A stretch of 64,000 nt of DNA, taken from assembly GCA_000181795.3 (NCBI GenBank), contig CM012953.1, forward strand, positions 13,987,341 through 14,051,340, given 5' to 3'. Below the pieces are notes generated by a model. The model was not told where the DNA came from, ran no database searches, and saw only the letters and a program-made list of their open reading frames with translations. The position numbers and the translations under genes are program-made. Source of the stretch: Trichinella spiralis. Lineage: Eukaryota; Nematoda; Enoplea; Trichinellida; Trichinellidae. Shown in pieces: positions 24,915-36,774 of the stretch. Numbering within the stretch: the first letter of the stretch is position 1; every line of letters begins with the position of its first letter.

Positions 24915-27243
24915 AAGTGTAGTACCTCTGGTCAATTGGATATATGGTTCAATTGTATCATCGCATTCCTCTGGGTTTCGTTCCGCATGTGCTTTAATCA
25001 CATTCACTGCAAGGGAAGGAGAACACGCTACCCCGAAACACACACGGGTAAGGCGATACACTCGCACCGGAGTCCTGTACGCAGTTGCGCCACAGGAAAC
25101 GACAAGCATCGCAGTCTTCCACCCTTTCCATGGCTTGCAGTCGTTGCTCGGCCAGTGAGCGATTGTTAGGTAGCCGGATTCCACCGGGTTTCCACAGTAG
25201 CCCCACAGTATACCGTGAACCATCATGTGTTAGATCGCTGTGAAACTTAGCGCTTACCAAGTCTTGAGTTGGATTCTCTTCTTGGGGTTTGATGCCGATG
25301 CAGTCCAGCTCCCAAAATTTCTTCAATGTCCGTTCCATTTCCTTTTCAATCTGAACACAATTGACTTGGGATATTGTATTTGGCGAGGGATTTACCGGGC
25401 CAAACACGACCCATCCCAGCGTCTTTTCGATTGCTACCGGATCGTCATGGCCACCTCGCAGAATCTTCTCGCCGAGAAGTCGACCGCAGAAATCGAGACC
25501 GATCAGAATATGGATTGGGAGATTCATATCCCGTTCTTCTGGTAGGTGTAGCTGTCCTAGGTGTTTCCAGTTCTTGTTCCGGTAGGGCACCGATGAAATG
25601 TCATCACATATATTAGTGAGCATCAGGGCTTCAATGGGTTGGTTGACTCCTTCGTGAGGATGGCTCTTCAAAGGACTTAGTTGTAGCTGAATTCTTCAGG
25701 AGGCTGCAGAGTGGCAGTTTATGCCATGTATTCCTTTCACTGTGATTGCTTCTATTGGTGCTGCAAGTCCCAGGGTTTGTGCTACGTCTTCTCTGACCAT
25801 AGTTTTTTCTGCGGCGCTGTCGAACAGAGTTCACTGTCATTCGCTTTCCTTCGGCGCCATGTGCTATTGCGCGTATTGTTTGAAAGTGTATTCTAGTGGA
25901 ACCATGAGTGCTGGTGAGTAGAACATTCGCACTTGCTTCCGTTTTCTCTTCGAGACGCGACTTCTTTTGGGTTGGTTGTTTCTCGTTGTCTGCATCTGCT
26001 TGTCTTCAGGTTTGTTGATTTGGGCTCGTTGATGTTAGTAAACGGTGCAAGATCCAACCCCGACCCTTCAGTTTGCACTCTGTTGCTTGATGTCCGTGTT
26101 GCAAGCATTTGAAACACAGATGCAGTGTCCTGGCAGTTTTCTTGCGTTCTTCCAGCCATTGGCTTAGAAATCGCTTGCAATTTGGTAGACGGTGGTCACC
26201 TCGGCACACTGGACATTTAGGAGTGATTGAAGAGTGGAGCGCATCGATCGTGGTGTGTTTTCGTGTTTGTCTTCGAATATTCTGTCGTGCCGATGGGGAC
26301 CGTGTTTTCCTGTTGGCCAAGTTGTCCGTGTGATCCATACAGAGAGCTTGTTGACTGAGGAAGGATAGGAACGCCTTCGATGTTTACTCTTCTTTAGTCA
26401 GTTTGGTGCTGTGCTCCTTCCACTTCGTTCGAGTCCGTGGCGGCAGCAAGTTGGCTAGCCTGGGCAACAGCATCCGAAAGCCAGATATATGCTTGGGTCA
26501 CGTGTGTCAATGTCTCTTCCAAGTGCGCGTATCTACAACAGGTGGCTGTTGATTTCATCGTGTAACCGCAGCAGCTCCTTTCGACTGTGGTTGGATGCTG
26601 GCTGCAATTCATGAAGACGGTTAATGTGGGCGTCCAAGATGTCGGTTGTTCTGTGAAAACGATCATGAAGTAGTTTCACTAACTCTTCGTAATTCTCTGC
26701 CATGACGGTCAGGCCGTTAGCAAGTTGGAGAGCTTCGCCGGATAGGCATGATTTCAGATGGACAAATTTGGTGACATTGTCGAAGTCCTTTCTATGGTGC
26801 ACTGCGCCATCGAATTGGCCCCAGAATGCGTTGAATTCAAGAATGTTCCCGTTGTAGGTTAGTAGCTTGCGGATCTGGACAATGGCGCTCAGCGGCACGC
26901 ATTCACCTTGATGTAGCGTTGCGGTGTTCTGTGACAAGTCCGGCTGCTGGCTGGAGTTTTTTAGCAGATCGTTCGCTTTGCTTTGAAGCCGCGTAACTAG
27001 GCCCAGCAGCTGATCGTAGTCGGCAAGTGCCTTAGCCTTTTCGCTGTCGGGTAGTTCTTCCTGTCTCGCTCGGCGGGAGTTGATGAAGGCTTCTTTCCCT
27101 TCATCAACTGCGTTTATTGCATCGCGGATGGCTACCAAGTCTGATTCGTTGTCACACAGACGCTGAAATCGCTGGATTCGGTGTTCTAATGACTTTCTTT
27201 CCGTGTCAAAGGGGATGATCTTCTTCTTCCCAGGATGCCTCAT
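24915..27243 (-). mobile_element. Pao/BEL LTR retrotransposon, gag-protease-RT start, truncated
   Basis: Read on the minus strand. Gag (27243-26533) has a basic start (MRHPGKKK), a helical segment and a DUF1759-type core (IRKLLTYNG...FWGQFDGAVHH... LSGEALQLANGL ... LLHDRF). After a frameshift come two zinc knuckles (CPVCRGDHRLPNC and CFKCLQHGHQATEC, 26338-26006). The protease-RT part (25671-24994) has the Pao signature ILIGLDFCG and LGWVVFGPVNP, then AKFHSDLTHDGSRYTV. Another shift gives FGVACSPSLAVNVIKAHAE, ending near 24930. Most of RT, RNase H and integrase are absent. The frames are broken, so it is inactive. The 5' LTR and primer site lie just upstream (higher coordinates). Confidence 0.9.
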
Positions 27244-27273
27244 TTTACAACGTTGGCGATGAATCGCGAACCT

Positions 27274-27318
27274 GATCCATAGGTCGCTGGTCAGTCGAGA
27301 ATCCGGCTCGGAGGACCA
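27274..27318 (-). promoter_or_regulatory. Primer-binding site resembling the 3' half of tRNA-Tyr
   Basis: Three bases from the LTR edge, the + strand reads tccggctcggaggacca. Preceding it is gatccataggtcgctgg. Together these look like the anticodon-stem, T-arm, acceptor and CCA of eukaryotic tRNA-Tyr, with a small insertion in the T-loop. The element runs on the minus strand, so its sense strand is complementary to the tRNA, as a primer site should be. The match is far longer than a usual 18-nt site. Confidence 0.65.
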
Positions 27319-27321
27319 AAA

Positions 27322-27913
27322 TGTTAAGAAATCTTTCGTTCAAACTTTAAGATCATTTTTGTAGTGGACTGTATAGAATAATTATCGAAAATCAACGACG
27401 CGGGTGTGACTGAGATTTTATTTATTCAGAATAGTGAGTAACAACAATGATGTAGCGAGAGAAAGTAGTTCAGACGGTTCCGTGTTCTTTGTATGTGTTG
27501 GAAATCGTGTATTGTTGTTCCCTCCTCCCTCCTCACTCATATCATATATATATATATATATCTTTTTTTTGGCGTCACTCCGCATCTGGCGACCTAGATA
27601 AAATGAAAAGCAATTAAGAAGTCAGCTTGGGTACGCCACCCCTTACACTGTGCAGCTTAGCCGGAGTCTGAACAGGTGCGCTGTCAGCCACATTTCAGTT
27701 TTGACGCTTTTTCAGCAACTGACCACCAGAGTTGTGGCAGATATATTACAGGACGCTGACTTTGTGATGATTTAATTGCCATTCCATTGTTTTCCATCAA
27801 GAAAAAGGATGCAACTGGCGTTGCGCAACTGTTGTTTTCTTACCAGGAGCAATGCTTTGTTACCACGGGGATTTTTAGATGGTGATGAGTAGGTAGTGAG
27901 ACAAGATTTCTCA
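27322..27913 (-). repeat. Pao/BEL 5' LTR
   Basis: About 590 bp, read on + from tgttaagaaatcttt to aagatttctca. It is a homologue of the solo LTR at 43645-44240 in the same window orientation, sharing the cctcctccctcctcact segment, the TA run and the tgcagcttagccggagtctg box. It abuts the primer site and gag of the minus-strand element, so it is its 5' LTR. The outer edge lost its last bases (no terminal aaca). Confidence 0.85.
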
Positions 27914-27944
27914 TTTGTGCTGGTGAAGGTGTCAACCTCATTTA

Positions 27945-29355
27945 ACTAAGAATCTGTTAACCTTGCGTTCGTAGTGCTCATGCATGTCTGTGCCCATTTG
28001 CCAAGGTATCGCTACATCGAGGATGTGGGCAGTGTTCCCTTTGATCAGGATTAGATCAGGCTTGTAGACCTGGCCTCCTGATTTCAGGGCCTGATCCAAG
28101 TGCACCGTGAATTCTTCTTTCCGTGCGTGCACCCCAACAAAATGCACTATCTTGTTGTGCAGTTGGATGAACAGGCGTTTGGTATGGGGGCATTTCTGTG
28201 AGATGTGTGAGGCAGTCTCCCGTTGACCGGTTGAATGTCCACAGTGTCTGCACAGCAGCACCGCTGGGTTGTGGGGAGTTCTCCCCCTCCATTTCTGGGA
28301 GTCGGTTTCAATCACCCCAAAGCGAAGTTTCCCAAGGTACCGCCACATCGAGGACGTGTGCGGCGTTCCCTTTAATCAGGATGAGGTCAGGTTTGTAGAC
28401 CTGACCCTCTGACTTCAAGGCATGTTCAACGTGCACCGTGAACCCTTCCCTCCGTGCATGCTCCGCAGCAAGATGTACAATCTTGTTGTGCCCCTGAATG
28501 TACAGGTTTTTCGTCTGCGGGCATTTCTGTGAGATATGCGCGGCAGTCTCCCGTTTACCGGTTGAATGCCCGCAGTGTCGGCACAGCAACACCGCTGGGT
28601 TTTGGGGAGTTCTTCCCCCTGCATTTCTGGGAGCGAGTTTCAATCACCCCAAAGCGGAGTTTAAGCCCAGTGATGAAGTCCTGGCGTCGCATACCGTTAA
28701 GTCCGCTCAGTCAGGATTTACCCACAGACCTTTTCCTGAACGTCGGCAGACAGCTTCCTTGGTACGTCTCGGTTAGTTCGGCGATTTCTGCGCGGAGCGG
28801 TTGTCGCTTACCCTTCTTCAACGCGTCCTTTGTGGCTGTCGGTACGGAGAAGTGCTGGAGTGCAGCATGCAGGGATTTCTGGTGTTGCGGCATGCTGGCT
28901 ATGGCTTGTGATGTCTGGTCAACACTGTTCATCATGCTGTTGGTACCGACAGCGACGCGTGCAGTGTTGCGTGCGAAGCAAGCGCAGGCCTAGCCCGCCA
29001 TCTTTCACAGGCATGGTGAGGAACATGTTATTCATGCCGGTGTAAGGGAGGTGCAGGAAACGCTTGACAGTTTGCCAAATGGAGGCATCAACCTCCTCTA
29101 ATACTCTCTTACCCACTCCGGGGACACTCAGCTGGAACTCTAGGGCGGGTATGAAGTAGTCCCGCACAGTGGCAAGTTTCTGTGCGGGTTTTAGGGGTGC
29201 TTTACGGATCCTCTCCAGGGTCCCTTCCAGTGTGCCTAGATTGAAAGAGGGCTTACCGTCTGGTATTATGGAGACCCCCAGGACTTTGATGAGTTCGCCT
29301 GGGCCAGCCAGTGGAATATGAATGCGTTTCTCTCCGGTGTCAAGGACTTTAAAGG
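27945..29355 (-). mobile_element. R2 3' half with tandemly duplicated zinc-knuckle/endonuclease
   Basis: On the minus strand: the RT thumb (RDYFIPALEF..., LHLPYTGMNNMF, KDGGLGL; 29168-28920), a linker (AEIAELTETYQGSCLP), then a zinc knuckle and endonuclease (CRHCGHSTGKRETAAHIS; KPDLILIKGNAAHVLDVAVP; 28643-28330). Directly after this VPW the sequence jumps back to LRFGVIET and repeats the knuckle and endonuclease once more (28348-27938; KPDLILIKGNTAHILDVAIP). Stops and frameshifts are present. It belongs to the same inverted R2 copy as 30255-31812, now split by a hAT element. Confidence 0.88.
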
Positions 29356-29363
29356 CTTTAGAG

Positions 29364-30246
29364 CAGGGATAGCCAAACTTTTTTTTATCATCGACCCCCT
29401 ATAATTTTCCTTGATGCCTCATCGACCCCCAAGCTCATAAAACAAGTATTATTAATAATAAATTTCTTTATTATAATGTATCATCCTTTTATTTATTTTT
29501 AATTAATCAAAAATTTTAATCCATCATAATTTTTAATCAAATTTATTCTTTACCCTTTTCACAATTACTGATTCTCTATCAGCTTTATTTTACCTTTGCG
29601 TTTAATCATCCTTTCGTCAGTTTGTATATCTGTTCCTATAATGGCCATATTCATGTAAATTCAAAGTAGTTAGTAATTTTTTATTTAACTATTATGATAT
29701 TTTTTATTTAAACCGCTTGGCATCGTTAATGTGAAGGATGTGTTTGATGAGCAGCTGCAAGGGCCTTGATATTTGACTGGAAATTGATGAGTTTCAGGCG
29801 CAAGTCTCCACGCATTTCCAGGTTCAGTCTGTTCCTTTGCTTTGATAAAATCGCATTTACCAATTCATCTGATGTAACGAAAGATGCGAAAATATCTAAC
29901 AAAGGCCTATGCAACACATTTATCAAACTCTTAGAACAAAGCCGCATTTTGTCTAACTGGCGTCTAAACGACCAGTAAGAAAAGGTGGTGAAAATTTAGC
30001 CTGAAGTCGAAAATACTCTTAGCATCGCGCAAAATTAATTTCTGGTAGTGTCTGTTGATAGTTCAGAAAAGTATAAATTATTGTTACAAAATAGTTCTCG
30101 ACGAAATAAATTACTCAGATGGGATTTCGAAGTTATATTCGATCCCGGAGTTCATCGACCCCCATTGGACCACTAAGCTTTTTTCGACCCCTTAGAGAGT
30201 CCCTTCGACCCCGAGGGGTCGATATCGACCACTTTGGCTACCCCTG
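29364..30246 (-). mobile_element. hAT-type deletion derivative inserted in R2, with 8-bp TSD
   Basis: The element starts cagggatagccaaac and ends with the reverse complement of caggggtagccaaagtgg (imperfect terminal inverted repeats). It is flanked on both sides by ctttagag (29356-29363 and 30247-30254), a target-site duplication of the nnnTAnnn type. Inside, the minus-strand frame 29947-29726 (LVNAILSKQRNRLN...LRLKL) looks like the C-terminal tail of a hAT transposase. The rest of the transposase is deleted, so the 883-bp element would depend on another source. Repeated tcgaccccc motifs occur near both ends. It interrupts the R2 reading frame just after the RT palm. Confidence 0.88.
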
Positions 30247-30254
30247 CTTTAGAG

Positions 30255-31130
30255 GTATCTTGAACTATCGACTTTGTTTTAGGCGTGCGGACGAAGCGCA
30301 TACCTTTGCATTTCTTGATGTTTACTCTAAGACCCCTCTCGTTGACGAAGTCATGGGTGATGGAGAGAAGCTTCTCCATTACCCTGTGACTGCTACTGAC
30401 TAGAGTTACGTCGTCCGCAAACGCCAGCCTAACGACCTCTGTGTTGCCGATTTTATAACCCACTCCGCTTTGTTCTAGACGCTCTATCAACTCGTCCATG
30501 ACGGAGTTGAGGAGGAGAGGGGGAAACGGGGTCTCCCTGGCGTACACCTGGTTGATTTCTATTTTATTACTAAGTACCCCTCCATCTCCCTTGATGACGG
30601 TCGTGCTTACGGTGACCATTTCCCAAATGAGTGCTCGTGAATCGGTGTCGAGTCCATGCATGCGGAGGGGTCGATCGATCGAAGAGTGACTGACTGTGTC
30701 AAATGCCTTTGCTAGATCTACACTGACCATGTTGAATTCCTTCCCGGACTTGTGCGCCTCTCTGATGATAGTCGTAAAGGTAGTGATATTCTCAAAAGCG
30801 CCATCCGTGCCTAACCGGAAGACCTTTTGATGGGGGTTGAGGGGGGTCACTTCACTTAGCCGGCCGTTACAATCTTGCTGAACAGCCGGTATATATACGC
30901 ACGAGCCAACCGTCATTGACCGGAAGTCTTCAGCATCGGACCGGGGATTGTCTACTTTCGGAATGACGGCGGTCCGACAATCCTGTAGGATCTGGGGGAT
31001 GTGTCTCTCCACAGAAAAGTCTTAATGACCTTAGAGAGACAGTGGGGCCAATTTCACGGAGGTTGGACACTTTGACTCCATCGGGGCCCGATGCAGAGCC
31101 AAGGTTCATCAGTTTGAGGTGTTCGCTCAC
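30255..31130 (-). mobile_element. R2 reverse-transcriptase core, inverted copy
   Basis: Minus-strand RT: fingers (SEHLKLMN...SASGPDGVKV, 31130), ILQDCRTAVIPKVDNP, DLAKAFDTVSHSS, a damaged GVRQGDP box (QVYARETPFPP), the intact LAFADDVTLVSS and the RVNIKKCKGMRF segment. It continues after the hAT insertion into the 27945-29355 half. From its 5' end to about 30918 it is essentially identical to the + copy at 45632, then it abruptly diverges. Confidence 0.88.
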
Positions 31131-31812
31131 CTCACAGTATATACAGTATTGTTTATCGGAGCGCGCTTCAGAAAGAAGGGGGCGCGGTCAGTAGATGGCT
31201 GCTTACCCAGTCTTACTGCAGAACTACAGTATACCAAACCGTAGAGGATTAGGAGCTTTCTGATGGTCTTTCAGGACCTCCAGATGCTTTCATGGAGTGC
31301 GGATTGTGGGAGGCGACTGAGTTAATGGAGAGAAACGGCTTCCTGCAGATGCTACAATGCAATGTGAGGTGTAGAGAGTGTTTTGTGCAGTGCGACTTCA
31401 ACCAGGAGAAAACACATTCGGTTGCGTTGCAAACTATTCCACATTTGACAACAGTCCAAGAACGTTGTTGTCCAAACACGTCTGTTCTTCCGCTGTACTG
31501 CATACATAAAACGGCATCCAGATGAAATGTCAGTCATTGAAACAGAAACCAGTGACAGGATGGTAAAATTTGAATGACGTCTTCACATGCGAAATCATAA
31601 AAATGATTTATACGATCAACATCAACAGAACCAACTTCCAGAAAAATTTCTGATTTTTTCAATTTGCGCAAACAAACTTCATCAACATTTCCAATTTTAC
31701 AGTTTGCGAGCGAAAACCGTGTAATCGGCATCATGATTACTGGGACAAATTAAAATGAAAACATCCAACCATCATAACCACGTGCCAAAGCTGACATCAC
31801 CAAAAGAATGCC
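31131..31812 (-). mobile_element. R2 N-terminal zinc-finger region and upstream repeat, inverted
   Basis: Minus-strand frame 31503-31249 encodes paired zinc fingers (ECVFSWLKSHCTKH, then LHCSICRKPF...SVASH), typical of the N-terminus of R2 proteins. Upstream frames of 61 and 66 codons (31537-31352 and 31734-31534) translate identically to frames at 45225/45028 and 61626/61429. The repeat ends near 31812. The fingers are joined to the RT with the normal intervening region missing. Confidence 0.85.
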
Positions 31813-32689
31813 GTAATTCTGAACAGGATAGACCCGATTTTCCTCCTGACTCCGCCTACTTCTTCGCAGTAAAATTTCATTGGTTTCTGCTCTGACACGC
31901 TTCTAAATTTCATTTGTTGTCATTCCTCCGCATTCTATTTGTCAAATTTTATTTCATTCTATTTGTCAAATTTTACTTCTAATCTTTTGACTGTTTTCAA
32001 ATAATTCTGTTGTTCTCAAACTGAGAAAAGTAAGAGAATGAAATTCCGATGAAAAAATAAAAAAACAAAACAAAACAATGCAGATACAATGCAATGCAGT
32101 ACAAATAAAATACAATCCACCACTTGAATGGTCGTATTAACCTTTATCTTACTGAAATTTTATGCGTTAAATTTATATTGTATTTACATGAAGTAACAGA
32201 AATTGTAAAGAAATTAAGTAAACAATGTTTAAAGCATAAATTCAAGGTTTTTCTCATAATTTAATGATGAGTAGAACTGAATTTCCAAAAGGGAACTTCG
32301 CCTGCTTTTTCACATTTAAATGAATGATTGTCGTACTAAAAAGTTCCATTTGCTAAATATTCCTTTTCTATCAATGGTAAGTTTTCTAATTCGAGGTTAC
32401 ACTGTTTTTCATTTATGTATTCATGGCATGGCATCATAGCTGATAATTTTTCTTAACTTTATGATATTGCATATTTAATTTTTATAGAAAAAACAGAATT
32501 TTTTGATTGATATAAAAAACGGAAGTGCTGTTCATATAGATGCAGCGCAACATTAAATGGTGCGAAACAAATAAGTTGATAAAAAGCAAACTTTTTAAAA
32601 AAAACAGTTATTCTCGTCGGTGCCATTTACAGCTTTCTTTCTGTTAGCATTCTCAAAGTGGTTTACTTTTATCACGCCGAATGCATAAA

Positions 32690-33170
32690 TACTGTTCAGA
32701 AGAATCCCAACCCTAACAGTTGCTTTGCTTGTCAGATAAATTACATTTTAGCTAGCAATTATGTGAGATTTATGCATAAGATGCTTTTCCGTTTGTCAGA
32801 AAATATTCTGATTAGCTAATGGCGATTGTAATACAATGGAAAAATCAACAAGTGATGAATTGTCCACAGCTGCTGTTGTCAGCTAAAACTAGGCATGGCA
32901 ACTGCTAACTTGTTAGCATTTAAATACTTTTCAAATTTCAGGCTGACTGTTCTCTGAAAATGTTTCCTGATGGCAATTAAAGATTTCATTTTCAAATTCA
33001 GAAAGTTTTGACTTCTTTCATCACTGCTATTGTTTAAAGTCGCATATTTTATTTAAATAGAAAATTAAAAATCTGCTATATTATTTACAAGTCAAAAAAC
33101 AAATTTATTTATATATTTCGTGTAAATTGTAAACTTTCTATTTTAACATCTGAACGAAACCGACTAGTGC
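32690..33170 (+). repeat. AT-rich dispersed repeat, copy A (diverged)
   Basis: Shares blocks with copies B and C in the same order: cagataaattacattttagctagcaa, tttatgcataagatgctttt, acagctgctgttgtcagctaaaact, gttctctgaaaatgtttc, and a tail with a ttcgtgtaaattgtaaac stretch. No coding capacity. Confidence 0.7.
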
Positions 33171-33569
33171 GCTGGTGAATACCAGAAATTAGAATTTCAG
33201 TATTTGTGTTCAGCATGATGCCGTAGAAATGCGCAAGGCATAAATTCAATCAATAATACTACTAGTCTGGAATTTTTACAATACATCAGGCAGACGTTTT
33301 CTCAAATGGATAATTCACTGCTTGATCCAGGCAGCAAACCCTTTGATATTGCCCAGATATTGTTCACTCCAAACAATGGGATGAAAGTTATGGCAGCAAA
33401 TGAGAAATCAATATATGCTTCATGCTTGCCGACGATGATAATCAGCAATGATCATATTTTGGCAGAAAATATGCAATGCTAGAGGAAGATAACGTTCCTA
33501 CTTATGATAAAGTGAACTTGAGATGAAAAATAATTTTCTTTTTCTTTCACTTTAAATGATTTTTAAATC

Positions 33570-34110
33570 CAACAGATACTTTTTGATCTGGAATGTACAA
33601 CATGTGGTTATCATCGTAATACAACAATTGCAACTTGAATGTTTAATCAACCAAGTTGTCGGTTTTACTTTAGATATTGAAAGAGAAATTTAATACAATT
33701 TACACAAAATATATAATTACAAATTTTTTACTTTAAACAAAATTCCAGATTTTATTTTTTATTTAAATGAAACATAAGAAGAAAAACAATAACTCTTGTG
33801 AACAGCATCGAAAGAAAGATTGGAAGATTAAATTCTTTTGCAAGCCAGAAATATTTTCAAAGAACACTACAGCTGAAATCAGAAAAGTGTTTCGATGCTA
33901 ACATTCAGCATTCACCACTCCAACTTTTAGCTATAAACTGCAGCTTTAGATAATTTATAAATTTTAAATGTTCCCATTCTACTAAAATCGCCATTAGCTA
34001 CTCAGCAGAACAATTTGTGGCAAATGGAAAAGCATCTTATGCATAAATTTCATATAATTGCCAGCTAAAGCGTTATTTATCTGATGGGTGAAAAAACTGT
34101 TCGTTGCCAT
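33570..34110 (-). repeat. AT-rich dispersed repeat, copy B (inverted)
   Basis: The reverse complement matches copy C closely over about 33583-33955, for example ttgttgtattacgatgataa, aatctttctttcg, acaagagttattgtttttct and tgatttcagctgtagtgttc. With copy C it forms an inverted repeat with a spacer of about 0.9 kb. Confidence 0.85.
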
Positions 34111-34799
34111 TCTATTTGGACATTGTACATTGTATTTGCTTGCCTGTTGTAATAACTCATCATAAGAAATTGATGAATCATATATCCGATATCGTGTATA
34201 TGAGATTTTTTGTTTGCTGAAATTCTGATGGATACGGCTTTCTGGACTGGACGGCAATGAACAGAAAATAAACACGGAAATAGATTCCGTTATTATTAAT
34301 ACTGGAGTAAGCGGAAGTACACTATAAAGCAGGAAGTAAAATGCTGCTGGACATAAAGCTTGATGCAGCTAATTAAGCTAAACAAATCAACCGGAATGGT
34401 GCAAATGCTAATTTCTCTTACTGCTGTGTATAGCGTGAACTTCCTTGTGCTCTTTTCCTTATCGTTCCTTTGATATCTTTTCATAATGGAGGCAAATAAT
34501 GATTTAATTCAGTTTGTAATTACAAAAAGGTACTAACAGAAATTAGTATTGAAAAGAAAATTCTACACACTGAATCGGATAAATCGTAATGATAAATATT
34601 GGATGTGTGCTGAGATAAGCAGCATTATGATTGTAATATCACAATCAAGTCATTTCTTTTCGCGTCCACTGAAAAGTGAATTTGAAGCAGCTTCAAGCGC
34701 TTCTGTGCTTCGTTGGTGCTGTTCATCGCTTTCTTTCTGCTTTCGAAGCGCTTGACTTTTATTTATCCATTCGAGTTTAAAATTAAAAATACCGTTCAA

Positions 34800-35335
34800 A
34801 AGAAATGTCAGCCAACAGTTGCTTTCAGTCGTCATATAAATTACCTTCTTAGCTAACAATGAAATCAGATTTATGCCTAAGGTTCTTTTCTATTTGTCAG
34901 ATATTGTTCTGATGAAGGCTAGTTGAAGGCTACTCAAGTACAAAGAGAAAATCTAAAATTGATAAATTGTCTACAGCTGCAGTTTTCAGCTAAAACTGGG
35001 AGTGGTGATTGCTGAATGTTAGCATCGAAACACTTTTCTGATTTCAGCTGTAGTGTTCTCTGAAAATGTTTCTAGTTTGCAGAAGAATTTAATCTTTCCA
35101 ATCTTTCTTTCGCTCCTGTTCACAAGAGTTATTGTTTTTCTTCTTATGTTTCATTTAAATAAAAAATAAAATCTGGAATTTTGTTTAAAGTAAAAAATTT
35201 GTAATTATATATTTTGTGTAAATTGTATTAAATTTCTCTTTCAGTATCTAAAGTAAACCCACTACGGGGTTGATTAAACATTCAAGTTGCAATTGTTGTA
35301 TTACGATGATAACCAAATGTTGAACATTCCGGATC
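34800..35335 (+). repeat. AT-rich dispersed repeat, copy C
   Basis: Right arm of the inverted repeat with copy B; also related to copy A and to a fragment at 50815-50945. No transposase frame is present, so it may be a non-autonomous element of unknown class. Confidence 0.85.
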
Positions 35336-36774
35336 AACACGGAATTTTTCAAAACTGCAGTTGCCAGCCAACAAAAGGAGTGGTGATTGTTTAATGTCAG
35401 CATTGACTTATTTTTCTGATTTCCGCTTCTGGAAGCACAAACTTTGGAACATCCTTAGTTTTTCACCCGTTTGCCGGTATATCTCAATTTGTACGCCTTG
35501 CCATCATATACAAGAAACGTACCACCACTCCTTCAATTCCGTACAGTTCCGTTGGATTTGGATTAATAGCTAACCGGGAGGTGAACATTTCATACAGCTT
35601 CAGTGTCAATCAGAAATGCTAATTAATGCAAACGTTGTTGTCTTCAGTTATGCTAAAGTGTACAAGCGGAGGCAAGATATGGCCTTCCTTAACTTCACTA
35701 AATACTGTTACGGTTATTCAAAATTTATTAACATTTATTCGAACAGACTTATGAAATTTTTTAATATAAAAATTATAAAAAGGCTAACAAAAATCCGGAA
35801 TAAAATTGTGATTGTTATGATTTGTAAAAGGCATTGACAAATGAAGTTTTCAAATAATAAAACAGTTTACTATTTTTGCATGCATCGTTTTTACAACGAC
35901 GTGTTGAAAATCAAATTTAATTACATATAAAACTTATGAATTCAACATCTTCAACCACTATCTTTCAACAACTGTCGAAATATTCCCATCTATAGTTATA
36001 AATTACAGTACTTTTTGCAAGTTGAAAATACTTTCCAAATTTCCTATTCATTCCGATATTTCCTGTCTATCATCGATGACGATTAATTTAATCTGGTCTG
36101 GTATTAAATGCGCAACATTTAATGTAATGACCGTAAGGTGATGGACTATGAACGCGATTTACGAAGCATCCTTTATTTTGAATTATCAAGAATTTATGAA
36201 TTCAGTTTTTACAAAAGTAACCATTCGTGACATTATATTACAGTACACATTACAATTTACTATATATGAATATCAAAAGCAAAAGGCTATTATTTAGCAG
36301 TCATATTTGAATTCACTTTCAAAATGTAACATATTATAATTAGAATTTGTGAAACAATGATAAACAGCCAAGAATTGCAGTGATTTGAACGGCACAATAT
36401 TTTATGTAAGTCACGAGGAAACTTCAACCAATAGCTCATCTCGGAGCAATGCACCAATCACAGTGAAGATTGATGCGATTGGTATTTGAATAATTAAATT
36501 CGCTATCACGTGATGTGGAGACATTCATTACGATAAGTGGAAACGAACGCTACTCATTCAAAGTTGAAAAGTTGACGCTTGCTGGCATATTTTTAACATT
36601 CTATCATCACAGAAAGTTCTATTTTATTCTTTTCTTGATTTTTTTAACCAAGATTAATATTCTCAGTTTAACTAAAGATTAGGTACAATTTGATTACTGT
36701 GCTTACTGTAAATCAGCGTTCATTTGCCCAGTAAACTGTTGTTGCTGTTCTATTCTCAACTTGTATTGCTTCCA

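Larger units (their letters stand above)
31813..36774. other. AT-rich intergenic region with a repeat family
   Basis: No protein-coding gene supported. It contains three related repeat copies (listed separately), numerous A/T runs and, at its right end, the upstream region of the Argonaute gene. A small tail copy of the repeat is visible at about 35350-35430. Confidence 0.7.
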
